Shown in pieces: positions 31,755-42,310 of a stretch of DNA of 64,000 nt. The notes under the pieces are model-generated. The model was not told the DNA's origin. It worked only from the letters and a program-made list of their open reading frames with translations, and did not search any database. Numbering within the stretch: the stretch's first letter is position 1; the number at the start of each line of letters is the position of its first letter. The position numbers and the translations under genes are program-made. Origin of the DNA: Phenylobacterium sp. (GTDB lineage: Bacteria; Pseudomonadota; Alphaproteobacteria; Caulobacterales; Caulobacteraceae); NCBI RefSeq assembly GCF_019636135.1, contig NZ_JAHBYD010000002.1:62001-126000 (forward strand), given 5' to 3'.

Positions 31755-31950
31755 ACCTCCCCCGTCAAGACGGGGGAGGGGGACCGTTCGCCGACCCCGG
31801 CGAAGGCCGGGGGAAGAGCGAATGGTGGAGGGGGCGAGCCCCATCTGCTGAGTCATGGGCGCCCGGGTCGATCAGCCGAGCTTGAAGTTCGCCCCCTCCA
31901 CCATCCGCTCTTCGGCGGATGGTCCCCCTCCCCCGCTGCGCAGGGGAGGT
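31755..31950. repeat. Long palindromic repeat, family CCTCCCCC, copy 1
   Basis: About 196 bp with complementary ends (ACCTCCCCCG... and ...GGGGAGGT) and complementary inner parts (GGTGGAGGGGGCGAGCCCC on one side, CGCCCCCTCCACCAT on the other). It occupies most of the 366-bp gap between the CoA-transferase and rnj; no gene is seen in the remainder. Related copies are at 43412 and 47388. Confidence 0.85.
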
Positions 31951-31954
31951 GAGG

Positions 31955-33631
31955 CTAGAGCCGCAGCACCATGGTCTCCACCACCGGGCGGCGGCCCCAG
32001 ATGCGCTGGCTGGCCTTCTTCACGGCGCGGTTGACGGCCGTCTCGACGCTGTCGTCGAACTCCAGGCCCTCGCCCTTCAGGCGCTTGATCGCCGCCTCGG
32101 CCTCGTCGGCGAGGTCGTCGAGGGCGTCTTCGAGGTCGTCGTCGCTCTCCGTCGGCAGGCCTAGGGCGCGCACCTGCGGCGTCGAGGCCAGCCTGTTGCG
32201 CCCGTCCAGCACGACGGCCACCGTCACCACGCCGTTGAACGACGCGTGTCGCCGCTCGCGCAGCGCTTCGCCGTTCTCGGGCGTCAGGACGCCGGCGTCC
32301 ACGAACAGGCGGCCGGACGGGACCTCGTCGATGATCTCGGCGCGGCCGGGCGCCAGGCGCACCATGTCGCCGTTGCGGGGCGTCACCTGTTGCGCCACCT
32401 GCAGGTCGCGGGCGAAGGCGGCGTGCTCCATCAGGTGGCGACGCTCGCCGTGCGTCGGCACCGCGATCTGCGGCCGCGCCCAGGCGTACATCTCGGCCAG
32501 CTCGTCCCGGCATGGGTGACCGCTCACGTGGATGCCCGGATGGTCGCGCTCGGTGTAGAGCCGCACGCCGTTCTCGGTCAGCTTGTTCTGCAGGTTGCGG
32601 ATCGGGATCTCGTTGCCTGGGATCACGCGGCTGGAGAACACCACGGCGTCGCCCGCCCCCAGCTTCACGTGCGGATGGGTCCCGTCCGCGATCCGCGCCA
32701 GCGCCGCCCGCGGTTCGCCCTGGCTGCCGGTGCAGAGGTAGAGCACCCCGTTCTCGGGCAGGTGCCTGGCCTCGGTGTCGTCGATGAAGGGCTTGATGTC
32801 CTCCATCAGGCCCACCGACTTCGCCGCCGCCGCCATGCGGTGCATCGAGCGGCCCGCCAGGCAGACCCGCCTTCCGTTCGCCTCGGCCGCGCGGATCACG
32901 CTGTCCATCCGCGCCACGTTCGAGGCGAAGCAGGCCACCGCCACCTTGCCCTTCAGCCCGCCGATCAGGTCGGTCAGCGCCACGCGCACGTCGGCTTCCG
33001 AACCGGCATGGCCGTCCACGAAGACGTTCGTGCTGTCGCACACCATCGCCAGCACGCCCTCGTCGCCCAGCTTGCGGATCGCCGCCGCATCGGTGACGTC
33101 GCCCAGCAGCGGGTCGGGGTCGATCTTCCAGTCGCCGGTGTGCAGGATCGTGCCCAGCGGCGTCTTGATCGCCAGCCCGTTCGGCTCGGGGATCGAGTGG
33201 GTGAGCGTGATCAACTCCAGCTTGAACGGCCCCAACTCGATCGTCCCGCCCAGCGGAACCTCGGTGATCTCGACCTCGTCCAGCAGGTCGGCCTCACGCA
33301 GCTTCTCGCGCAGGATGAAGGCGGTGAACGGCGTCGCGTAGACCGGCGCCTTCAGCCTGGGCCACAGCCACGCCACCGCCCCGATGTGGTCCTCGTGGGC
33401 GTGCGTCAGCACGATGCCCAGGATGCGGTCGGCGTACGCTTCGATGTACTCCGGGTCGGGCAGGATCACCTCCACGCCCGGCGTCGTCTGGTCGCCGAAC
33501 GTGACCCCCAGGTCGACCACGATCCACTTGCGGTCGTGCGCCGGCCCGAAGCCGTAGAGGTTGAAGTTCATCCCGATCTCGTTCGAGCCGCCCAGCGGCA
33601 GGAAGACGAGTTCGTCGTTTGGGTTGGCCAT
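31955..33631 (-). CDS. rnj: Ribonuclease J
   Basis: Metallo-beta-lactamase/beta-CASP RNase with 5'-3' exo- and endonuclease activity in RNA turnover. Of 558 residues, about 1-200 carry the MBL core with the zinc motif THAHEDHIGA, followed by the beta-CASP insert (VACFASNVARMDSVIRAAE), the SSRVIPGNEIPI segment, GHPCRDELAEMYAWARP and PTHGERRHLMEHA. A C-terminal extension ends VVETMVLRL. Its ATG shares a base with the coaX stop (TGATG). It ends the nuo-birA-coaX-rnj gene series. Confidence 0.95.
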   Translation of the reverse strand: MANPNDELVFLPLGGSNEIGMNFNLYGFGPAHDRKWIVVDLGVTFGDQTTPGVEVILPDPEYIEAYADRILGIVLTHAHEDHIGAVAWLWPRLKAPVYATPFTAFILREKLREADLLDEVEITEVPLGGTIELGPFKLELITLTHSIPEPNGLAIKTPLGTILHTGDWKIDPDPLLGDVTDAAAIRKLGDEGVLAMVCDSTNVFVDGHAGSEADVRVALTDLIGGLKGKVAVACFASNVARMDSVIRAAEANGRRVCLAGRSMHRMAAAAKSVGLMEDIKPFIDDTEARHLPENGVLYLCTGSQGEPRAALARIADGTHPHVKLGAGDAVVFSSRVIPGNEIPIRNLQNKLTENGVRLYTERDHPGIHVSGHPCRDELAEMYAWARPQIAVPTHGERRHLMEHAAFARDLQVAQQVTPRNGDMVRLAPGRAEIIDEVPSGRLFVDAGVLTPENGEALRERRHASFNGVVTVAVVLDGRNRLASTPQVRALGLPTESDDDLEDALDDLADEAEAAIKRLKGEGLEFDDSVETAVNRAVKKASQRIWGRRPVVETMVLRL

Positions 33632-34404
33632 CAGCCGGCTTTCTTGTTCCGCCGCCAGATCTCCAGCATCCCGCGGATGGTGAGGTCGGGGTCGAAGTGG
33701 TCGATGCTGGTCGTGGCGCCGTGGAACAGCGAGGCGACCCCGCCGGTCGCCACCACGGTCAGCGGCTTGTCGTGCTCGGCCTTGATCCGGGCGATCAGCC
33801 CCTCGATCAGGGCGATGTAGCCCCAGAACACGCCCGACTGCATGGCCCCCACGGTGTCGGTGCCCACCACGCGCTGCGGCTTCTGGATCGCCACGCGCGG
33901 CAGCTTGGCCGCCGCCTGGTGCAGCGCCTCCATGGAAAGGTTGATGCCGGGCGCGATCACGCCGCCCTCGAACCCGCCGTCCGCGGCGATGATGTCGAAG
34001 GTGGTGGCGGTGCCGCTGTCGATGACGATCAGGTCGCCCGGATAGACCACGTGCGCGCCGATGGCGTTCACCAGCCGGTCGGCGCCGGCCTCGGACGGCT
34101 TCTGGATGCGCACCGGGATGCCCAGGTCGACGTTGTCGCCCACCACCAGCGGCTCCACGTGCAGGTAGCGCCGCGCCAGGTTGCGCAGGTTGAAGATCGA
34201 CTGCGGCACCACGGACGAGACGATGCAGCCGTCGAACTGGTTCAGGCTCAGCCCGGCCATCGCCAGCAGTTGCGACAGCCACACCGCGTACTCGTCGGCC
34301 GTGCGCGTGGAGTCGGTGCCGGCGCGCCATTGGGCCGTCCACCGCTCGCCGTCATGCACGGCGAAGAGGGTGTTGGTGTTGCCCTGTTCGATCGCGAGCA
34401 GCAT
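33631..34404 (-). CDS. coaX: Type III pantothenate kinase
   Basis: First step of CoA synthesis. The 257-residue ASKHA-fold protein has the N-terminal phosphate motif [24 protein letters not shown], the [20 protein letters not shown] active-site region and [12 protein letters not shown] near the end. Directly follows birA (stop and start abut) and is coupled to rnj. Confidence 0.95.
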   Translation of the reverse strand: MLLAIEQGNTNTLFAVHDGERWTAQWRAGTDSTRTADEYAVWLSQLLAMAGLSLNQFDGCIVSSVVPQSIFNLRNLARRYLHVEPLVVGDNVDLGIPVRIQKPSEAGADRLVNAIGAHVVYPGDLIVIDSGTATTFDIIAADGGFEGGVIAPGINLSMEALHQAAAKLPRVAIQKPQRVVGTDTVGAMQSGVFWGYIALIEGLIARIKAEHDKPLTVVATGGVASLFHGATTSIDHFDPDLTIRGMLEIWRRNKKAG

Positions 34405-35142
34405 TCACGCCTCTCCGAAAAACACGTCGCCGGCCGTTATGCGCTCCAGGCCGCCGCCGTCCAGCCGCAGTCTGAGCGCGCCGTCCGGGTCGAGGCCTTC
34501 CGCCACGCCGCTGAGCGTCCGGTTGGGCAGGCGCGCCTCGCAGCGCTGGCCGATGCCGGTGGCCCGCTCGGACCACCCCGCCGCGATGGCCGGGAAGCCC
34601 TGCGCGGTCCAGGCGGTGCGCCAGCGCTCGAACGCGGTGGCCAGCACCTCCAGCGCCGCCCTCGGCTGCGGCGCCGGCCCGGCCATGTGCTCGGCGAAGG
34701 CGGTGGCCGGGCGCTCCACGTCCTGCGGCGCATGCGCCAGGTTCACGCCGATCCCGACCGCCAGCCACAGCCGCCCGTCCGGCCGCGACCCGCTCTCGAC
34801 CAGGATTCCCACGGCCTTGCGGCCATGCACCAGCACGTCGTTGGGCCACTTCAGCCGCGCCGCGCCCGCGCCCAGGCACGCATCCGCCAGGTCGCACGCC
34901 GCCAGCGCCGCCACGAACGAGAGCTGCGCCGCCTCCCCGGCCGGCCGATCGGTCAGCGTCAGCAGCGTCGCCGCCAGGTTGCCGCGGTTCGTGGACCATG
35001 CCCGCCCGCGCCGCCCCCGCCCCGCTGTCTGCACCGCCGCGGTGATCCACACCGGCCCCGCCTCCCCCGCCTCCGCGCGCCGCCGCGCCTCGGCGTTGGT
35101 GGAGTCGAGCTCGTCGTAGGCCTCGATGGGAGGATGAGCCAT
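34405..35142 (-). CDS. birA: Biotin-[acetyl-CoA-carboxylase] ligase
   Basis: Attaches biotin to carrier proteins. At 245 residues it is the short monofunctional form without the N-terminal DNA-binding domain. Key motifs: ELDSTNAEARR, the biotinyl-AMP loop TAGRGRRGRAWST, RLKWPNDVLVHGRKAVGIL, and VGIGVNLAHAP. The start chosen (MAHPPIEAYDELDSTN) is the ATG ending at 35142; ten more codons are open but lie in the repeat. It lies downstream of nuoN, beyond an inverted repeat. Confidence 0.94.
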   Translation of the reverse strand: MAHPPIEAYDELDSTNAEARRRAEAGEAGPVWITAAVQTAGRGRRGRAWSTNRGNLAATLLTLTDRPAGEAAQLSFVAALAACDLADACLGAGAARLKWPNDVLVHGRKAVGILVESGSRPDGRLWLAVGIGVNLAHAPQDVERPATAFAEHMAGPAPQPRAALEVLATAFERWRTAWTAQGFPAIAAGWSERATGIGQRCEARLPNRTLSGVAEGLDPDGALRLRLDGGGLERITAGDVFFGEA

Positions 35143-35148
35143 CAGGGG

Positions 35149-35281
35149 AACCACTGAAGACACGGAAAACACGGAACGCTCGCGCCGCGCCCCAGCACGC
35201 TGTGCGCCTCGGGCGCGCGACTCGCCACGGAAACGGCCGTTTCAGCCGCTTCCGTGTTTTCTGTGTTTTCCGTGGTTTGAA
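35149..35281. repeat. Triple-9-mer inverted repeat, copy b
   Basis: Arms at 35149-35176 and 35250-35277. Units read ACCACTGAAG, ACACGGAAA and ACACGGAA, with the complement TTCCGTG, TTTTCTGTG, TTTTCCGTGG on the right, then TTTGAATC. It sits in the nuoN-birA junction. Confidence 0.8.
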
Positions 35282-35283
35282 TC

Positions 35284-36711
35284 TTAGACCAACCCCAGCG
35301 CCTGCGCGGCGGTGGCGGCCGCGTCGTTGAGCCAGTAGAGCGCCACGATCACGATCGGGAAGGCGAAGGCCGCCGAGGCGATGGCGATGGCGTTGGCCTC
35401 CATCGGGGGCTTGTCGGTCGCCCCGGCGCTGCCGTCGAACCACATCACCTTGATCACGCGCAGGTAGTAGAAGGCCGCCACCACCGAGCCGATCAGGCCC
35501 GCCACCGCCACGCCCCACAGGCCCGCGTCCAGCGCGGCCTTGAAGACCGCGATCTTGGCGAAGAAGCCCGAGAACGGCGGCAGGCCGAGCGCCGACAGCG
35601 AGAAGATGGTGATGGCGAAGCCCAGCGCCGGGCGCTCCTTGATCAGCCCCGCCATGTCGTCGATCGTCTCCATCGCCCGGCCCTGGCGCGACAGCGCCGC
35701 CAGGCAGGCGAAGAAGCCCGTCACGTCGATCATGTAGAGGATCATGAACACCAGCATGCCCTGCACGCCCTCGGACGTGCCGGAGGCGAGGCCCAGCAGC
35801 GCATAGCCGATGTTGGCGATCGAGGAGTAGGCCCAGAGGCGCTTCAGGTTCTTCTGCACCAGCCCCGCGAAGGCGCCGACCGCGATGGAGATCAGCGAGA
35901 TCGCCACCAGCACCTGCTGCCACTGGTCGGTCGCGCCGGCGAAGCCGTCGGCCAGCACGCGGGCGAACAGCATCATGGCGGCGAGCTTCGGCGCCGCGGC
36001 GAAGAAGGCCACCACCGGCGTCGGCGCGCCCTCGTAGACGTCGGGCGTCCACATGTGGAACGGCGCCGCCGAGACCTTGAAGGCCAGGCCGCAGATCAGG
36101 AACACGAGGCCGAACAGCAGGCCGGTGTTGTCCGGCGCGCCCGCCGCCGCGGCGATGTCGGGGAACAGCGTCGAGCCCGCGAAGCCGTAGATCAGGCTGG
36201 AGCCGTAGAGCAGCAGGCCCGACGACAGCGCGCCCAGCACGAAGTATTTCAGGCCCGCCTCCGACGCCTTGGCGTTGTCGCGGTGCATGGCGGCCAGCAC
36301 GTACAGCGCCAGCGAATGCAGCTCGACGCCGACGTAGAGCGAGATCAGGTCGCCGGCCGAGGCCATCATGCCCATGCCCAGCGCCGCCAGCAGGATCAGC
36401 ACCGGGAACTCGAACGCCCGCACCCCGCGCCGCGCGAACCACGGCTGGCCCAGCGGGATCGCGATGGCCGAGGCCAGGTAGATCGCCACCTTCGAGAAGG
36501 TCGCCGCTGCGTCCGAGATCAGGCCGCCGCCGAACGCCACCCCGAACGGCTGCGTCGCCGAGGCGATGGCCGCGGCCACCAGCACCAGCACCGACCCGCC
36601 GCCGACGAGCGCCGTCTGCTTCGGGGCGAAGGCGCCGACCACCAGGAGCGCGAGCGCGCCCACGGCGAGGATCACTTCGGGATAGGCGTAGGCCAGGTCG
36701 GCGGACAGCAT
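35284..36711 (-). CDS. nuoN: NADH-quinone oxidoreductase subunit N
   Basis: Antiporter-like proton-pumping membrane subunit of complex I. The 475-residue protein has about 14 membrane spans, the conserved Glu in the LISLYVGVELHSLALYVLAA helix and Lys residues in the GLAFKVSAAPFHMWTPDVYEGAPTP stretch. Follows nuoM by 10 bp. Last nuo gene of the operon. Confidence 0.96.
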   Translation of the reverse strand: MLSADLAYAYPEVILAVGALALLVVGAFAPKQTALVGGGSVLVLVAAAIASATQPFGVAFGGGLISDAAATFSKVAIYLASAIAIPLGQPWFARRGVRAFEFPVLILLAALGMGMMASAGDLISLYVGVELHSLALYVLAAMHRDNAKASEAGLKYFVLGALSSGLLLYGSSLIYGFAGSTLFPDIAAAAGAPDNTGLLFGLVFLICGLAFKVSAAPFHMWTPDVYEGAPTPVVAFFAAAPKLAAMMLFARVLADGFAGATDQWQQVLVAISLISIAVGAFAGLVQKNLKRLWAYSSIANIGYALLGLASGTSEGVQGMLVFMILYMIDVTGFFACLAALSRQGRAMETIDDMAGLIKERPALGFAITIFSLSALGLPPFSGFFAKIAVFKAALDAGLWGVAVAGLIGSVVAAFYYLRVIKVMWFDGSAGATDKPPMEANAIAIASAAFAFPIVIVALYWLNDAAATAAQALGLV

Positions 36712-36721
36712 CGAGAAACCC

Positions 36722-38203
36722 CTACCCGCCGATGGCCGCCTGGTAGACCCGCACTAGCTGGTCCACCGACGCACTCGTCAGGTCGAATACGGAATTGGGC
36801 TGCACGCCCATGAACAGCGTGGCGATCATCAGCGGCGCGAAGATCGCGACCTCGCGCCATTCCAGGTCGGTGATCGTCTCCAGCTTCGGGTTGGTGATCG
36901 TGCCGAACACCACGCGCCGATAGAGCGTCAGCATGTAGACCGCCGACAGGATCACGCCGGTCGCCGCCAGAATCGCGGTCCAGGTCGACACCTGGTAGGT
37001 CCCGGTCATCGACAGGATCTCGCCGACGAAGCCCGACGTGCCCGGCAGGCCCACGTTGCCCATGCTGAACAGCAGGAACACCGCCGCGTACCACGGCATC
37101 CGGTTCACCAGCCCGCCGTAGAAGGCGATCTCGCGGGTGTGCATCCGGTCGTAGATCACGCCCACGCAGAGGAACAGCGCCCCCGAGATCACCCCGTGGC
37201 TCAGCATCTGGTAGATCGCGCCCTGCTCGCCCACGGCGTTGCCCGAGAAGATGCCCATGGTCACGAGGCCCATGTGGGCCACCGACGAATAGGCGATCAG
37301 CTTCTTCACGTCGTTCTGCCGGAAGGCCACGAGCGAGGTGTAGATCACCGCGATCACGCTCAGCGCGAACACCAGTGGCGTGAACAGATGCGAGGCGTCC
37401 GGGAACATCGGCAGCGAGAACCGCAGGAAGCCGTACCCGCCCAGCTTCAGCAGGATGCCGGCCAGGATCACCGAGCCCGCGGTCGGCGCCTCGACGTGGG
37501 CGTCGGGCAGCCAGGTGTGGACCGGCCACATCGGCATCTTCACCGCGAACGAGGCGAAGAAGGCCAGCCACAGCCAGGTCTGCGCCTGCGGCGTGAAGGC
37601 GTACTGCATCAGTTCGGGGATCGAGCTCGTATGCGCCTGGCCCATCATCCACAGGAGGGCGGCCAGCATCAGGATCGAGCCGAGCAGCGTGTAGAGGAAG
37701 AACTTGAACGCCGCGTACACCCGCCGCGCGCCGCCCCAGATGCCGATGATCAGGAACATCGGCACCAGGCTGAACTCGAAGAAGACGTAGAAGACCATGA
37801 TGTCGAGGGCGCAGAACACGCCGGTGACCAGCACCTCCAGCAGGAGGAAGGCGGCCATGTACTCGTGGACCCGCTTGTCGATCGACTTCCAGGAGGCCGC
37901 GATGCAGAGCGGCATCAGGAAGGCGTTCAGCAGCACGAACAGCACCGAGATGCCGTCGACGCCCATCCGGTAGTGCATGCCGGCGAACCACGGCACGTCT
38001 TCCACGAACTGGAAGCCCGGGTCGTTCGGGTCGAACTGCACGACCAGCAGCACCGACACGGCGAAGGTCGCCAGCGTCGAGACGAGCGCGATCCACTTGG
38101 ACGTCTCGACGCCCTTGGCGTCGTCCTTGGCCGCGAGGCGCAGCGCCAGGATGCCGAACACCCCGACCAGCGGCAGGAAGGTGACGAGGGAGAGAATGGG
38201 CAT
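36722..38203 (-). CDS. nuoM: NADH-quinone oxidoreductase subunit M
   Basis: Antiporter-like subunit of complex I, 493 residues with about 14 spans. [19 protein letters not shown] is the standard N-terminus; [20 protein letters not shown] contains the key membrane Glu, and [20 protein letters not shown] plus [16 protein letters not shown] carry conserved Lys/His sites. The ATG ending at 38203 lies 14 bp after nuoL; the open frame extends into nuoL but without homology. Confidence 0.96.
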   Translation of the reverse strand: MPILSLVTFLPLVGVFGILALRLAAKDDAKGVETSKWIALVSTLATFAVSVLLVVQFDPNDPGFQFVEDVPWFAGMHYRMGVDGISVLFVLLNAFLMPLCIAASWKSIDKRVHEYMAAFLLLEVLVTGVFCALDIMVFYVFFEFSLVPMFLIIGIWGGARRVYAAFKFFLYTLLGSILMLAALLWMMGQAHTSSIPELMQYAFTPQAQTWLWLAFFASFAVKMPMWPVHTWLPDAHVEAPTAGSVILAGILLKLGGYGFLRFSLPMFPDASHLFTPLVFALSVIAVIYTSLVAFRQNDVKKLIAYSSVAHMGLVTMGIFSGNAVGEQGAIYQMLSHGVISGALFLCVGVIYDRMHTREIAFYGGLVNRMPWYAAVFLLFSMGNVGLPGTSGFVGEILSMTGTYQVSTWTAILAATGVILSAVYMLTLYRRVVFGTITNPKLETITDLEWREVAIFAPLMIATLFMGVQPNSVFDLTSASVDQLVRVYQAAIGG

Positions 38204-38217
38204 GTCCGTCGGCTCCC

Positions 38218-40338
38218 TCAGGCGGTCCAGGCCACCAGGGCGTAGGTCAGCAGACCCGCCACCCCGAGGAGCATGACGAAGGCGTAGTGGTACACGTAGC
38301 CGCTCTGGATCTTCCCGGCCCCCTTGCCGACCTGCACCGAGAGCGCCGAGACGCCGTCGGGCCCCAGCCCGTCGATGATCTTCTGGTCGCCGCCCTTCCA
38401 GAACAGGTCGCCCAGCAGCTTCGCGCCGCGCACGAAGGTCGCCTGGTAGATCTCGTCGAAGTACCACTTGTTGTAGAGGAACTGGTAGGTGATGCCGCCG
38501 TTCGCCGCGAGGCGCGCGCCCGACCCTTCCTTCCAGAGATACATGTAGGCCGCGACCAGCAGGCCCAGCACCGACGCCGCCAGCGGCGCCAGCACCACCC
38601 ACGTCGGCGCATGATGCTCGGCCGCGTGCTTGGCCGGCAGGTGGAAGATCGCCCCCTTCCAGAACTCGCCCATCTCGCCGCCGATGAACTGGTGGTGGAA
38701 CAGGAAGCCCGACGCGATCGCCCCGATCGACAGCACGATCAGCGGGATGCGCATCGTCCAGGGGCTCTCGTGCGGCAGGTGCGCCCCGTGTCCATGGGCG
38801 TCATGACCGTGGTCGCCATGCCCGTGGTCCGCATGCGCCGCTTCCGGCTCGCTGTGCGTCTCGATCTGCGCGTGGCTGGCGTGGTCGTCCGCGTGGCCGT
38901 GGTCGTGGTCGCGGTTGTGCCAGTGGTGCTCGAGGTCCTCGGGCGTCCAGCGGGCGTGGCCGTTGAACGTGAAGAAGGCGACCCGCCAGGAGTAGAAGGC
39001 GGTCAGGCCGGCCACGAAGATGCCGATGGTGAAGGCGAAATAGCCCATCGGCTGGCCCGCCCCGCCGGCCTCGTAGGCGGCGTGGATGATGGCGTCCTTC
39101 GAGTAGAAGCCGGCGAAGCCCAGGTCGACGAAGGGGATGCCCAGGCCGGTGATGGCGATGGTGCCGATGGTCATCACCGCGAAGGTGATCGGCAGGAACT
39201 TCGCGAGGTTCCCATAGCGCCGCATGTCCTGCTCGTGCGCCATCCCGTGGATCACCGAGCCGGCGCCCAGGAACAGCAGCGCCTTGAAGAAAGCGTGCGT
39301 GAACAGGTGGAACATCGCCGCCTGGTAGGCGCCCACGCCCGCGGCGAAGAACATGTAGCCGAGCTGCGAGCAGGTCGAGTAGGCGATCACCCGCTTGATG
39401 TCGTTCTGCGTCAGGCCGACCGTCGCGGCGAACAGCGCCGTGACCGCCCCGATCACCGTCACGATGGTCTTCGCCGCCGGCGCGTACTCGAACATCGGCG
39501 ACAGGAGGCAGACCATGTAGACGCCGGCGGTCACCATGGTGGCCGCGTGGATCAGCGCCGACACCGGCGTCGGGCCTTCCATGGCGTCGGGCAGCCAGGT
39601 GTGCAGGAAGAACTGCGCCGACTTGCCCATGGCGCCCACGAACAGCAGCGCACACGCGAGGTCGACGAGGCTGAAGGTCCACGAGCCGAAGTCCCAGCCC
39701 TTGCCGACGCTGGCGGCGATCTGCGGGAACACCTCGTGGAACTGGACCGTCCCGTAGGCCCAGAACACCGTCATGATGCCCAGCGCGAAGCCGAAGTCGC
39801 CGACCCGGTTCACCACGAACGCCTTGATGGAGGCCGCGTTGGCGGTGTCCTTGTGGAACCAGAAGCCGATCAGCAGGTAGCTCGCCAGGCCCACGCCTTC
39901 CCAGCCGAAGAAGAGCTGCATGAAGTCGTTGGCGCTGATCAGCGCCAGCATCGCGAAGGTGAACAGCGACAGGTAGGCGAAGAACCGCGGCTTGCTCGGA
40001 TCGTCCGCCATGTACCCCCACGAATAGAGGTGGACGAGCGACGACACGGTGGTCACCACCACCAGCATCACCGCCGACAGGCCGTCGAGGCGGAACGCCC
40101 AGTCGGAGACGAAATTCCCGACGTGGATGAACGGCGCGTACTTCACCGTGAACGGCTCCAGGCCGCCCCAGGTCCACTGGCTGAACACCACCCACGACAG
40201 GATGGCCGACAGGAACAGGAAGCCCGTGGTGACGCCGCGGCTGAGGTTGTCGCCGATCCGGCGGCCGAACAGCCCCGCGACGGCCGCGCCGATCAGCGGG
40301 CCGAACAGGATGACGGTGACGAGGGTTTCAGCGCTCAC
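38218..40338 (-). CDS. nuoL: NADH-quinone oxidoreductase subunit L with His-rich loop
   Basis: Largest antiporter-like subunit of complex I, with the long lateral helix near the C-terminus. The 706-residue protein shows [18 protein letters not shown] (key Glu), [20 protein letters not shown] and [11 protein letters not shown]. Residues about 471-524 (coding 38767-38928) form a loop with 18 His plus many Asp, Gly and Ala, just before the span near 530. Such a loop is not part of the core fold and could bind metal, but this is inference. Confidence 0.96.
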   Translation of the reverse strand: MSAETLVTVILFGPLIGAAVAGLFGRRIGDNLSRGVTTGFLFLSAILSWVVFSQWTWGGLEPFTVKYAPFIHVGNFVSDWAFRLDGLSAVMLVVVTTVSSLVHLYSWGYMADDPSKPRFFAYLSLFTFAMLALISANDFMQLFFGWEGVGLASYLLIGFWFHKDTANAASIKAFVVNRVGDFGFALGIMTVFWAYGTVQFHEVFPQIAASVGKGWDFGSWTFSLVDLACALLFVGAMGKSAQFFLHTWLPDAMEGPTPVSALIHAATMVTAGVYMVCLLSPMFEYAPAAKTIVTVIGAVTALFAATVGLTQNDIKRVIAYSTCSQLGYMFFAAGVGAYQAAMFHLFTHAFFKALLFLGAGSVIHGMAHEQDMRRYGNLAKFLPITFAVMTIGTIAITGLGIPFVDLGFAGFYSKDAIIHAAYEAGGAGQPMGYFAFTIGIFVAGLTAFYSWRVAFFTFNGHARWTPEDLEHHWHNRDHDHGHADDHASHAQIETHSEPEAAHADHGHGDHGHDAHGHGAHLPHESPWTMRIPLIVLSIGAIASGFLFHHQFIGGEMGEFWKGAIFHLPAKHAAEHHAPTWVVLAPLAASVLGLLVAAYMYLWKEGSGARLAANGGITYQFLYNKWYFDEIYQATFVRGAKLLGDLFWKGGDQKIIDGLGPDGVSALSVQVGKGAGKIQSGYVYHYAFVMLLGVAGLLTYALVAWTA

Positions 40339-40344
40339 GGAAAC

Positions 40345-40653
40345 TCAGCCCTTCATCATCGAGGCGTCGTCCACGGCGATGTCGCCGCGGTTGCGGAAGA
40401 AGGTGACGAGGATCGCCAGCCCCACGGCGGCCTCCGCGGCCGCCACGGTCAGCACGAACATCGCGAAGATCTGCCCGGTCAGGTTCCCGAGGTACACCGA
40501 GAACGCCACCAGGTTGATGTTCACGGCCAGCAGCATCAGCTCGACCGACATCAGGATGACGATGATGTTCTTGCGGTTCACGAAGATCCCGAACACGCCG
40601 ATCGTGAACAGGATGGCGGCGACCGCCAGATAGTGCTCGAGGCCGATAATCAT
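40345..40653 (-). CDS. nuoK: NADH-quinone oxidoreductase subunit K
   Basis: Small membrane subunit of complex I (102 residues, three spans) starting [20 protein letters not shown]. Contains the proton-channel Glu in [17 protein letters not shown] and a second Glu in [15 protein letters not shown]. Lies 6 bp before nuoL; a palindromic repeat separates it from nuoJ. Confidence 0.97.
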   Translation of the reverse strand: MIIGLEHYLAVAAILFTIGVFGIFVNRKNIIVILMSVELMLLAVNINLVAFSVYLGNLTGQIFAMFVLTVAAAEAAVGLAILVTFFRNRGDIAVDDASMMKG

Positions 40654-40683
40654 TCGCCGACCTGCCTTCCTGGTTCACGATTC

Positions 40684-40790
40684 CCCTCCCCCTTGCGGGG
40701 AGGGGTCGGGGGTGGGGGTGCGAACCTCAGGGCTCGGCGTCGACACCCCCACTCCCAACCCTCTCCCCGCAAGGGGGAGAGAGCTATGCT
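40684..40790. repeat. Palindromic repeat in the nuoJ-nuoK junction
   Basis: Ends CCCCTCCCCCTTGCGGGG and CCTCTCCCCGCAAGGGGGAG are complementary, with an inner GGGGGTGGGGGTG / CACCCCCACTCCC pair. A relative of the CCTCCCCC family; fills most of the 172-bp gap. Confidence 0.78.
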
Positions 40791-40825
40791 GTGCGCAGTC
40801 GGACGACGCTGTGGGTGACTGAGGA

Positions 40826-41449
40826 TCATTCCCCGATCCCCTCGCCCGGCTTCAGGTCGCGGATGCGCATGCCGGTCTTCGGCGTGCGCAGCACCTGGTT
40901 CATGATCACCTGCCGCTTCACGCCCGGCTTGTGGCGCAGCGTCAGCACGATGGCGCCGATCATCGCGACCAGCAGCACCAGGCCCGCGGCCTGGAAGAAG
41001 TAGACGTAGTCCGTGTAGAGCACGCGGCCGATCGCCTCGGCGTTCGAGAGCGCGCTGTCGGCGCCCGACGCCGCCGGCGCCTTGGCGTCCGCCGCCGCGC
41101 CGCGGCCCGCCACCGTCGCCGACACCAGCACCATCTCGGCGGCCAGGAAGCCCGCGATCACGAGGCCCAGCGGCATGTACCGGGCGAAGCCCTGCCGGAG
41201 CGCCGTGAAGTCCACGTCCAGCATCATCACGACGAACAGGAACAGCACCGCGACGGCGCCCACGTAGACCACCACCAGCAGCATCGCCAGGAACTCCGCG
41301 CCCATCAGGACGAAGAGGCCGGCGGCCGAGAAGAAGGCCAGAATCAGCCAGAGCACCGAGTGGACCGGATTGCGGGCCGAGACCACGCAGAATCCGGCCG
41401 CCACGGTGACCAGCGCCATCAGGTAGAATGCGATCGCCTGCAGGGCCAT
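40826..41449 (-). CDS. nuoJ: NADH-quinone oxidoreductase subunit J
   Basis: Membrane subunit of complex I, 207 residues, about five spans. Conserved [20 protein letters not shown] and [20 protein letters not shown] with the pi-bulge helix region of NuoJ. A Ala/Asp-rich insert ([17 protein letters not shown]) precedes the last span. Flanked by palindromic repeats on both sides. Confidence 0.95.
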   Translation of the reverse strand: MALQAIAFYLMALVTVAAGFCVVSARNPVHSVLWLILAFFSAAGLFVLMGAEFLAMLLVVVYVGAVAVLFLFVVMMLDVDFTALRQGFARYMPLGLVIAGFLAAEMVLVSATVAGRGAAADAKAPAASGADSALSNAEAIGRVLYTDYVYFFQAAGLVLLVAMIGAIVLTLRHKPGVKRQVIMNQVLRTPKTGMRIRDLKPGEGIGE

Positions 41450-41486
41450 CGGGTCCGTCTAACCCCTCAATTCATTTCCCAGGATC

Positions 41487-41570
41487 GTCATCCCCGGGCT
41501 TGTCCCGGGGATCCATGGACACGGGCCTCTCCCGGTGTTCATGGGTGGCCGGGACAAGCCCGGCCATGAC
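41487..41570. repeat. Palindromic repeat, family GTCAT...ATGAC, nuoI-nuoJ junction
   Basis: GTCATCCCCGGGCTTGTCCC at the left and GGGACAAGCCCGGCCATGAC at the right are imperfectly complementary; the middle has GGATCCATGGACACGGG and CCGGTGTTCATGGGTGG. Related copies at 45699 and, shorter, at 53671. Confidence 0.82.
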
Positions 41571-41603
41571 GCGATTTAGCTCGGCGGAATCGCGCCGCCT
41601 CTC

Positions 41604-42095
41604 CTATCGGTACGGTGCGTCCAGTTCCAGATTCTTCGCGATCTCCCGCTCCCAGCGGTCGCCGTTGTCCAGGAGGCGCGCCTTGTCGTAGTAGAGCTCC
41701 TCGCGGGTCTCGACGGCGAACTCGGTGTTCGGGCCTTCCACGATGGCATCCACCGGGCAGGCCTCCTGGCACAGGCCGCAGTAGATGCACTTGACCATGT
41801 CGATGTCGTAGCGGGTCGTGCGGCGGCTGCCGTCGGCGCGCGGCTCGGCCTCGATGGTGATCGCCTGCGCCGGGCAGATCGCCTCGCACAGCTTGCAGGC
41901 GATGCAGCGCTCCTCGCCGTTGGGGTAGCGGCGCAGCGCGTGCTCGCCGCGGAAGCGCGGGCTCTGCGGCCCCCGTTCGTGCGGGTACTGCACGGTCTTC
42001 TTCGGCGCGACCATGTACTTCATGCCGAGCCCGAAGGCCCCCACGAAGTCCATCAGCGCCGCGCCCTTCAGCGCCTGTCCGATCCGGTTCAGCAT
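41604..42095 (-). CDS. nuoI: NADH-quinone oxidoreductase subunit I
   Basis: Electron-transfer subunit of complex I carrying two [4Fe-4S] clusters. The 163-residue protein has both motifs, [12 protein letters not shown] and [12 protein letters not shown], and the N-terminal amphipathic helix. The ATG at 42095 shares one base with the stop of the small lipoprotein gene (TGATG); a GTG one codon earlier is also in frame. Ends before a palindromic repeat. Confidence 0.97.
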   Translation of the reverse strand: MLNRIGQALKGAALMDFVGAFGLGMKYMVAPKKTVQYPHERGPQSPRFRGEHALRRYPNGEERCIACKLCEAICPAQAITIEAEPRADGSRRTTRYDIDMVKCIYCGLCQEACPVDAIVEGPNTEFAVETREELYYDKARLLDNGDRWEREIAKNLELDAPYR

Positions 42096-42310
42096 CACTT
42101 CTTCTCGCAGGCGTAGTCGTCCAGGAACTGGGCGTCGCCGTTCTTCTGTAGCCGAAGGGTCCCGCCCTTCTCGGCGCAGGCCTTCTGGGCGGCCTTGATG
42201 TCGTCGTAGGTCGCGATGCCGCCGCTCGTGCCGAACCCGGCGCCCGTCGAGCAGGCGGCCAGGTCGAAGGCGATCAGCGCGAGCGCGGCGGCGGCGATGA
42301 AGCTCCTCAT
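42095..42310 (-). CDS. Small lipoprotein inserted in the nuo operon
   Basis: A 71-residue predicted lipoprotein: [20 protein letters not shown] contains a signal peptide with lipobox LAAC (Cys20). The mature part is [20 protein letters not shown] followed by KGGTLRLQ and ends DYACEKK, with two further Cys. Family unknown. It is fully embedded in the operon, overlapping the nuoH stop by 4 bp and nuoI start by one base, so it is translated with complex I subunits although it is not a known subunit. Confidence 0.82.
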   Translation of the reverse strand: MRSFIAAAALALIAFDLAACSTGAGFGTSGGIATYDDIKAAQKACAEKGGTLRLQKNGDAQFLDDYACEKK

